A DNA stretch of 64,000 nucleotides from Sulfolobales archaeon HS-7 (GTDB lineage Archaea > Thermoproteota > Thermoprotei_A > Sulfolobales > Sulfolobaceae): NCBI GenBank assembly GCA_019704295.1, contig AP024596.1, forward strand, positions 620,001 to 684,000. The letters run 5' to 3'. Of the stretch, positions 58,461-64,000 are shown one piece after another; position 1 is the first letter of the stretch, and each line of letters begins with the position of its first letter. The translations under genes were made by a program, and so were the position numbers. The notes under the pieces are model-generated. The model searched no databases. It was not told where the DNA came from and saw only the letters and a list, made by a program, of their open reading frames with translations.

Positions 58461-59534
58461 TTATGATTCTCTTTCTGAAATTATGGAGTTAGGAGGGAGT
58501 ACTTTTCCGTGCTCCACTCTAGCCAAGGGAGCAATAAGTGCCCCTAACTTATTTTCCTCCCCTCTTATCAACGTAGCCGGGTAGCTCGCTGTCACTACTG
58601 ACGCGCCTATTCGGGCCTTCTTCCCTATTATGGAGTGATTTATGTAAGATTTAGAACCTATTTCTACCCCCTCCTGAATTGACGAATTGGAGATCTCAAC
58701 ATAAGCACCTATAGATGAGTTCCTCTCGACGCATGAGAAGTTCCTTACAAGCGAGAAGTTTCCAACGTAAGAGTTTTTCCCGATATACGCTGGTCCTCTG
58801 ATCACCGCATACTCATCAATTACAGCCCCATCGTCAATAAATACCCCTTTATCTATGATCGCTGTACTTGCTACCTTAGCCCTCCTACTTATCGTAGTTT
58901 TGGCATCACTTAATAGTCCTCTTATTGACCTTAGCAAATCCTCAGGATAACCTATATCGAACCAAAGCCCGCTCCATACGAAGTAATTACCTACAGCTCT
59001 CCTTAGATACAGGGAAAAGTCGTCGAACTTCTCCTTTCTCAGGATATACGCTCCTCCTAACGCCAACGTTGATTCCCTCTCAGTTAGTCCCACGAATTTA
59101 CCTCCCTCTACCTTAGCCAATCCATAAGTGTTCAATCCCCTACTTACTGGAACTAAGGCAAACGTTGGCTCTCCTCCTTGGTGGGCATTAAGGAGGGAAG
59201 TGTAGAATGAGTTCTCGGCTATTATGTCGCCAAATACCAGAATATACTCGTCATCAACGTAATCCAGACCCGTATTAATCGCACCGGTTATGCCTCCTTG
59301 TCTCTGCCTTACGAACTCGAAGTCGGCCTCAACATTCGATTCCCTGATCGCATTAATAATGTCGTCCCTTTCGTTAATAACTACGATAAATTCCCTTATC
59401 CCAGCGTCATATAAGCCGGAGACGCTGTACATTACTATGGGTTTTCCGCATACCTCTACTGCCTCCTTCTGCACGCCTTGGGTTACGGGATATAACCCCT
59501 CCCCCTTCCCTCCCGCTAAAACTACGGCCTTCAT
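58461..59534 (-). CDS. GlmU-like sugar-1-phosphate nucleotidyltransferase/acyltransferase with altered motif
   Basis: A 357-residue protein with an N-terminal nucleotidyltransferase domain (MKAVVLAGGKGEGLYPVTQG; FVFVGD-like LVFGDIIAEN; FDIGYPEDLLRSI) and a C-terminal left-handed beta-helix (hexapeptide repeats from about 225: AVIDEYAVIRGPAYIGKNSY). By neighbourhood with glmS (4-nt overlap) it should make UDP-GlcNAc or a related sugar nucleotide. The signature GxGxRLxPxTxxxPK is changed: Gly replaces the Arg (GEGLYP) and Gln precedes the Lys (VQKEA). It is shorter than the studied Sulfolobus enzyme (about 400). Reduced or changed activity is possible. Confidence 0.8.
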   Translation of the reverse strand: MKAVVLAGGKGEGLYPVTQGVQKEAVEVCGKPIVMYSVSGLYDAGIREFIVVINERDDIINAIRESNVEADFEFVRQRQGGITGAINTGLDYVDDEYILVFGDIIAENSFYTSLLNAHQGGEPTFALVPVSRGLNTYGLAKVEGGKFVGLTERESTLALGGAYILRKEKFDDFSLYLRRAVGNYFVWSGLWFDIGYPEDLLRSIRGLLSDAKTTISRRAKVASTAIIDKGVFIDDGAVIDEYAVIRGPAYIGKNSYVGNFSLVRNFSCVERNSSIGAYVEISNSSIQEGVEIGSKSYINHSIIGKKARIGASVVTASYPATLIRGEENKLGALIAPLARVEHGKVLPPNSIISERES

Positions 59535-61294
59535 TCAACTGTCACCGTTTTTGCTAGGTTCCTAGGTCTGTCGGGATTGTATTTCCTCTCAACAGCCGTA
59601 TAATAAGCCAATAACTGAATTAGGGGGGAAATCGCAAAGGGTCCGTATCCCGGTTCCCCCAATACGTTTACTGATAGTCTTGACGATAATGACGAGTTGT
59701 ACCCTATAATTACGGGATCAGCACCCCTTGCCTCCATTTCCTTTACGTTCCCCTCAAGAATTATCGATTTCCTCTCCCCGTTGATTACCTCTCCATCGTC
59801 AATAAAAATTACTGGAAATCCCTTCTCGACTAACGCGATAGGTCCGTGCTTGCTTTCCCCCGCAGGGTAGGCCTCTGCATGAACGTAAGCTATTTCCTTT
59901 AATTTGAGCGCACCCTCCATTGCAAGGGGAACGCCCAGCCCTCTACCTAGGTAATAGCAGTTTTCTTTCAAGGATAAGAACTTCGCAATGTCCTTTACAT
60001 AACCTTCCATCTGAATAGACTTCTCCATGACTGCATGAACTCCTTCAAGCCTGTTAACGTCTCCGTATAACATCTCCTTTAGGAAGTAAAACAGTGCGAT
60101 TTCCGATGTAAAAGTTTTCGTAGCGGCTACGGAGATCTCCGGCCCTGCCCTCATATATAACCTGTATTCGGCTTCCCTTGATATCGTTGAACCCATTACG
60201 TTAGTAATGGAAACAGTAGTAGAACCCAACTCCTTGAAATGTCTCATGGCGAGGAGAGTATCCATTGTTTCACCGCTCTGGCTAACCGCTATCACTAAGT
60301 CAGCCTTAGGGTAGTTGTACCACTCTGAGGATATAACAGGGAGGGCTCTTTTTCCCTCCCTTTGTAAGAGAATGCTGAAAAGAAAGGACGCATGATAACT
60401 CGTTCCAGCTGAAATTAAAAAGACGTCCTTGGCGGACTCTATTAACCGAGTTACGTTCCTGACGTTTTCTATATCGGATCTAAGCCCTTCTATTGTCTCC
60501 TTAACCGATAAGGGAGATTCGTGAATTTCCTTTAACATAAAGTGGGGAAAACCCTCCTTTGAGGCGGACTCTGCATTCCAAGTAATCTGAATGGTCGCCT
60601 TAACGTAGTCCACTTCCCTTCCTCCATTCTCTATGTATATTCCTCCTGGAGAAACGTAACCTATATCCCCATTCTGAAGTATTATTACCCTTTTAGTATA
60701 CTGTAAGAATGCCGATATGTCACTCGCGATGAAGAACTTGTCCTCTCCTAGGCCAATCACCAGTGGACTGTCCTTGCGGGCGAAATATATTCTGTCCCCG
60801 ATAACTGCGAGAATAGAGTAAGTGCCTTGGAGAAGGTTTACAGCCTTCTTGAAGGCGTCAAATTCCCTCTCCCCCATTTTCATGAAGTGCTCTATCATGT
60901 GGGGTATTACCTCAGTATCCGTCTCGCTATTGAAATTATGTCCTAAAGATTGAAGCTGTTCTCTGAGTTCCTTAAAATTCCTTATAATTCCATTGTGCAC
61001 TACCGCAATTTTCCCGGCACAATCGAGGTGGGGATGAGCGTTGTAATCAGTAACCCCTCCATGTGTAGCCCACCTAGTGTGGCCAACTAATACGTTACCT
61101 TTAGTCGCATCGATATTGAATTTCCTTGATAGGTTCTCCACGCTTCCTACGGATTTTACGACTTTCATCCCCTCCTTTCCCATTACTACAACTCCGGCAC
61201 TATCATATCCCCTATACTCCAGTCTCGACAGGCAGGTCAGCAGGAGTGATGCCTTTTCGTCCCTCTTTGACACTATACCTATAATACCACACAT
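59531..61294 (-). CDS. glmS: Glucosamine-6-phosphate synthase (glutamine-hydrolysing)
   Basis: A 587-residue enzyme turning fructose-6-phosphate and glutamine into glucosamine-6-phosphate. The N-terminal nucleophile Cys2 (MCGIIGIV) and YRGYDSAGV, HTRWATHG and NGIIRN of the glutaminase domain are intact, followed by two SIS domains (VSQSGETMDTLLAMRH; GRGLGVPLAMEGALKLKEIA; ESKHGPIALVE). It supplies amino sugars for N-glycans of the S-layer. Upstream CTTAAGTTAATA (61309-61320) is a TATA-like box. It heads a two-gene operon with the GlmU-like gene. Confidence 0.95.
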   Translation of the reverse strand: MCGIIGIVSKRDEKASLLLTCLSRLEYRGYDSAGVVVMGKEGMKVVKSVGSVENLSRKFNIDATKGNVLVGHTRWATHGGVTDYNAHPHLDCAGKIAVVHNGIIRNFKELREQLQSLGHNFNSETDTEVIPHMIEHFMKMGEREFDAFKKAVNLLQGTYSILAVIGDRIYFARKDSPLVIGLGEDKFFIASDISAFLQYTKRVIILQNGDIGYVSPGGIYIENGGREVDYVKATIQITWNAESASKEGFPHFMLKEIHESPLSVKETIEGLRSDIENVRNVTRLIESAKDVFLISAGTSYHASFLFSILLQREGKRALPVISSEWYNYPKADLVIAVSQSGETMDTLLAMRHFKELGSTTVSITNVMGSTISREAEYRLYMRAGPEISVAATKTFTSEIALFYFLKEMLYGDVNRLEGVHAVMEKSIQMEGYVKDIAKFLSLKENCYYLGRGLGVPLAMEGALKLKEIAYVHAEAYPAGESKHGPIALVEKGFPVIFIDDGEVINGERKSIILEGNVKEMEARGADPVIIGYNSSLSSRLSVNVLGEPGYGPFAISPLIQLLAYYTAVERKYNPDRPRNLAKTVTVE

Positions 61295-61364
61295 TTGCTT
61301 AGATTGAAAATTATTAACTTAAGATTAAATCTCTTTTCGGATAACAACATTCAGTGAAGTTTCC

Positions 61365-61826
61365 TTGAGATGTTTAATTCAAATAACGGGGGAGAGCGGG
61401 AGCGGGAAGACATATGCCGCTGAGATTCTGACTAGAAAACTAAGGGAAATGGGGAAGAGCGTTATTTACGTTAAGGGTTCTCATCACGAGGCATCAACTC
61501 TTGATAAGGATACTTCAAGACTTCTTGAGGCCGGCGCGAAAGCTTCTATCTTCATGGGTAGAAACTTCGCTATATTTACGAAGAGTTTGCCCGACCCAGA
61601 GTTCATTAAATACCTTCCTGCAGACGTTATACTAATTGAGGGAATGACCTCCCTAAATCTAGGAAGGAGAATAAGGGCTAATGAATCTGAGGAGCTGTTG
61701 GAAGAACTTAAAGAGTGTAAGTATGAACCCAGTGTAATAGTAAATAACGACACAGACCCCCTAATTATGGGTGTTTTAGAGATGATTATGAGAGTTTACA
61801 AAGTATCTAACGTTTACTTAAAATGA
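61365..61826 (+). CDS. mobB: MobB-like molybdopterin-guanine dinucleotide adapter GTPase
   Basis: A 153-residue P-loop protein. LIQITGESGSGKTYAAEILT at the start is the Walker A of MobB, VIYVKGSHHEASTLDKDTSR holds the His/Asp region, and DVILIEGMTSLNL corresponds to the EG(Y/F) motif. MobB helps MobA attach GMP to molybdopterin for Mo/W enzymes. The start is TTG with GTGA upstream. It is divergent from glmS and converges with the glycosyltransferase gene (20-nt overlap). Confidence 0.82.
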   Translation: MRCLIQITGESGSGKTYAAEILTRKLREMGKSVIYVKGSHHEASTLDKDTSRLLEAGAKASIFMGRNFAIFTKSLPDPEFIKYLPADVILIEGMTSLNLGRRIRANESEELLEELKECKYEPSVIVNNDTDPLIMGVLEMIMRVYKVSNVYLK

Positions 61827-62859
61827 CTTCGACGTAATTGAGGATCTTTTCCCTGAATACCCTAGGGGAGAAGTTCGAAGACCTTAATGCAAGCTCCCTC
61901 CTCATAACTATGTTATTTTTAACCTGGTTGGCTATTTCGCATGCTTCCTTAATGCTATCATAGGATGTCTCAGGCACTACCTCGCTTGCACCACTCTCTT
62001 TAGGGACTATGGGAACGACCCCTGCTGCCATTGCCTCTACTACCGGAATTCCGAAGTGTTCACCGATAGTAGGGTGGAAGTATATATTGGCATTACGCAT
62101 GTAGCTCAGTATTTCCTCTTCCCTTAAATTGGGTAGAAGAGATACATTTACCCTCCTTCTCGTCACTATCTCCTGAAGGTGTCTGAAATAGTTAACGTCG
62201 TTAACATAACCTATTATAAACCCCTTTAATCCACATACATCCGCAAATTCCACTGCTCTTTCTAAATTTTTCCCCCTTTCAAACCTCCCTATGGTAAGAA
62301 AGTAGTTTTCAGAACTTTCATGATAGGCCTTTGAGAAGAAATCGACATTAACTGGAGGGTAAATCACTTCTGGTTCTACTTCATACACTTCCTTTATAGC
62401 CTTAGCAGAGTAACGTGAATTAGCGATAAAGTGGGCTCTCCTCGCTTCATCAGCTAGACGTCTCCTCATTAACTTAAAGGGAAGTAAATATAACGACCAT
62501 ATTCTAGAAGATGAGTATTTAGTTGGTACACTGGCAATTGCAGGAGCTGCACCGTAAATGATATGAGGGGCTAGATCAGAAAGTCTGATTGGGATTCCAG
62601 AAACGTTAAAGAAAACGTCGGGTCTGGTTTTCCTTGCGGAAATGCTCACTAAAAACCTCTGGTATTTATCAAGCCTCTCTAGATAGAATGGGAGGGAATA
62701 GGCTACAGGTGCACTGAGTTGCCTTCTAGGTTTAGAGAAAGAGGCTATTACCACTTTATAACCTGCGCTAGTAAAGGAGATTAAGGCTTCCTCGAACACC
62801 TTGTTTTCTCCACTAAGCTTCTCTGGAATCTTATGAATCACTAGCGTCAGGCTGGTCAA
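61807..62859 (-). CDS. GT4-family glycosyltransferase
   Basis: A 350-residue retaining glycosyltransferase of the GT-B fold. The C-terminal donor domain shows YFLTIGRFERGKNLERAVEF, and the EX7E motif is in GEHFGIPVVEAMAAGVVPIV with SGASEVV. The N-terminal acceptor domain begins LVIHKIPEKLSGENKVFEEA. It uses a nucleotide sugar; acceptor unknown, probably a lipid-linked glycan of the S-layer pathway given the neighbours glmS, GlmU-like and slaAB. Confidence 0.85.
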   Translation of the reverse strand: MTSLTLVIHKIPEKLSGENKVFEEALISFTSAGYKVVIASFSKPRRQLSAPVAYSLPFYLERLDKYQRFLVSISARKTRPDVFFNVSGIPIRLSDLAPHIIYGAAPAIASVPTKYSSSRIWSLYLLPFKLMRRRLADEARRAHFIANSRYSAKAIKEVYEVEPEVIYPPVNVDFFSKAYHESSENYFLTIGRFERGKNLERAVEFADVCGLKGFIIGYVNDVNYFRHLQEIVTRRRVNVSLLPNLREEEILSYMRNANIYFHPTIGEHFGIPVVEAMAAGVVPIVPKESGASEVVPETSYDSIKEACEIANQVKNNIVMRRELALRSSNFSPRVFREKILNYVEVILSKR

Positions 62860-63245
62860 TTACATCTCCTATACTTATTCAAGATATGGTTTTAACTTTA
62901 CGGGAATTCGATTTGCCTTTTAGTTAAGCACTTTTCTGAATTTCACGTAGCTTACGTTAACGGTGCCTTAAAAAATATTGGAATTGATACCTTTTCAATT
63001 ATCTAGTGGGAATCAGAGAGGAACCCTAAAACTCGGGGAAGTGCTATTTACGATCGAACTACCCTATCCTTACGGACAAGGCGTCTCGGCGACTACGCCG
63101 ATGAGATCATTAAAAGGTGGCTTGTAAGCTCGTATTGAAGTATAAGGGGCTGTTTATCTTCATTATTTCGGAAGCTTAATCTATATACAACAACCCTGTT
63201 ATAGATGAAGCTAGGAGACAAAGACCTAAACTTGTCCGTTTGTCC
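62860..63245 (-). other. 3' flank of tnpB with right-end-like hairpin region
   Basis: Gene-free 386 bp. On the minus strand, after the tnpB stop, AAGTATAAGGGGCTG-type and CGCCGATGAGATC segments are followed at about 63052-63090 by GAGACGCCTTGTCCGTAAGG and ATAGGGTAGTTCGA, which resembles the right end of repeat copy C. Likely the element's right end with guide-RNA scaffold. Rest AT-rich, nothing else seen. Confidence 0.45.
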
Positions 63246-64000
63246 CTACACTTTCATTTCAATCATTTTATCTTCAATCATGATCGAGTGTAGGGACTTA
63301 GCCCTCAACCACCTACCCAGCCTCACGGTAGGTGGGTCATGGGACTCCTCCGAGCCCAACGGTACAGGCCTCACATGTCCAGCTTTCTTCAAGAGGTTAT
63401 ACAGAGCTACTACATCCCTGTGCCACAGTTCTCCCCCTTTCTCACATCTACCCACCCTTAGAGCAGGGCTCCCATTAGGTGGGTAGAGAGCATTATAGTC
63501 ACGTACTGAACAAATCAAAGAAGTATATGCTGGGTTGACCAAAATTACCGGAACACCGTACTCCCTAGCCTTCTCCACAACGGCATTCTTCATAGAAGAA
63601 AACGCTGAACGATAAATCCTCAACCTAAGTTGAGGATCCCTCATGTCCTTGACCATGTGCTCTGGGGTATTTATTGGTAAGTCTTCTAAGACTATTGTAC
63701 TCCTTCTTTCCAACGCTTCCGTAACGACTAGCTTAGCAAACTTCCTCCTAACGTCTACTTTCTTGTCCCCTCACTCAATTTCCTTAACTTCCTCCTCGTA
63801 TCCCTGTCCTTAGTAGACTTACCAGTAGTAATTTTCCTCCTCCTATACTCATAGCCTAGGGTAGTCTTCTTCGTCATAGTGTCTAAAAGTAGTGGTTTCC
63901 CGTTAACTAAGAGGGATAAGGAATCCTCGTTTAAGTCCCTTGGAATAAATCCTTGAGGAGCGTAAGGTTTTGGCTCGTCCTTCTTAAAAATGACGTAAAG
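63246..64000 (-). pseudogene. TnpB of a second element type, frameshifted and cut by window edge
   Basis: On the minus strand from the edge: FIPRDLNEDSLSLLVNGKPL (RuvC-I region with Asp), YRRRKITTGKSTKDRDTRRK, then a one-base loss in GAGGGGACAAG breaks the frame; it resumes KVDVRRKFAKLVVTEALERR and STIVLEDLPIN (RuvC-II Glu), VILVNPAYTSLICSV, CEKGGELWHRDVVALYNLLK (RuvC-III Asp, one zinc Cys) and ends KMIEMKV. The zinc ribbon is reduced compared with the usual four Cys. The gene is distinct in sequence from the IS607-like tnpB at 44498. Confidence 0.75.

Overview
The window is chromosomal DNA of a thermoacidophilic archaeon of the order Sulfolobales (Thermoproteota). The evidence is an S-layer pair slaA/slaB, a cedA1-cedA-cedA2 DNA-import cluster, an Fe-S XPD helicase, a copT-copM-copA copper locus, archaeal RNA polymerase subunits L and P with TFS, a GHMP-type shikimate kinase, a pyruvoyl decarboxylase and relics of Sulfolobus-type insertion sequences. 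The DNA is AT-rich, many genes have a TATA-like box 20-35 nt before the start codon (leaderless transcripts), and genes inside operons often carry GGTGA-type Shine-Dalgarno sequences. I cannot fix the genus from the sequence alone.

Layout. 1-5 kb: an Lhr-type helicase running off the left edge, a winged-helix regulator, a tiny YHS/TRASH-like protein missing from ordinary ORF lists, an IS607-like relic, a membrane protein and an enoyl-CoA hydratase. 5.7-8.8 kb: copper resistance locus. 8.8-16.5 kb: DUF1512, cytidylate kinase, LysRS, a two-gene methionine synthase, a geranylgeranyl-reductase-like flavoprotein and an AdoMet/arginine decarboxylase. 16.8-19.3 kb: graveyard of a DDE (YREK) transposase apparently split by an IS110 element. 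19.5-26.9 kb: Ced system, archease, Lrp regulator, ABC exporter, XPD and an amidohydrolase. 27.0-36.3 kb (minus strand): ten tightly overlapping genes, transketolase halves-aroQ/tyrA-aroF-aroB-aroE-aroC-aroK-aroA-aroD, the shikimate pathway from erythrose-4-phosphate supply to chorismate and on towards tyrosine. 36.4 kb: an E1-like enzyme divergent from that operon. 38-43.6 kb (plus): information-processing operon (L10e, Dph2, Csl4, RpoL, TFS, Nep1 and unknown partners). 43.6-45.8 kb: a second, better preserved IS607-like element with broken tnpA and tnpB. 45.9-48.4 kb: HEPN/MNT pair with both genes frameshifted, RpoP (unlisted small gene), stomatin, tRNA-Gly(CCC), Pcc1. 48.4-62.9 kb: cell-surface region: SlaB, SlaA, a large polytopic membrane protein, a Thr-rich anchored surface protein, a GlmU-like enzyme, GlmS, MobB and a GT4 glycosyltransferase. 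63-64 kb: a frameshifted tnpB running off the right edge.

How it fits together: the surface region pairs S-layer proteins with enzymes that make amino-sugar precursors and transfer sugars, consistent with S-layer N-glycosylation. The most distinctive non-textbook signals are (i) at least four copies of a 180-370 bp repeat that looks like a non-autonomous derivative of a TnpB element, (ii) a 3' segment shared by the two IS607-like relics and better conserved than the tnpB coding part, a candidate omega-RNA, (iii) a dense cluster of ANTTTC (UV-box-like) hexamers upstream of the Ced genes, and (iv) paired frameshifts that disable both halves of a HEPN/MNT module.
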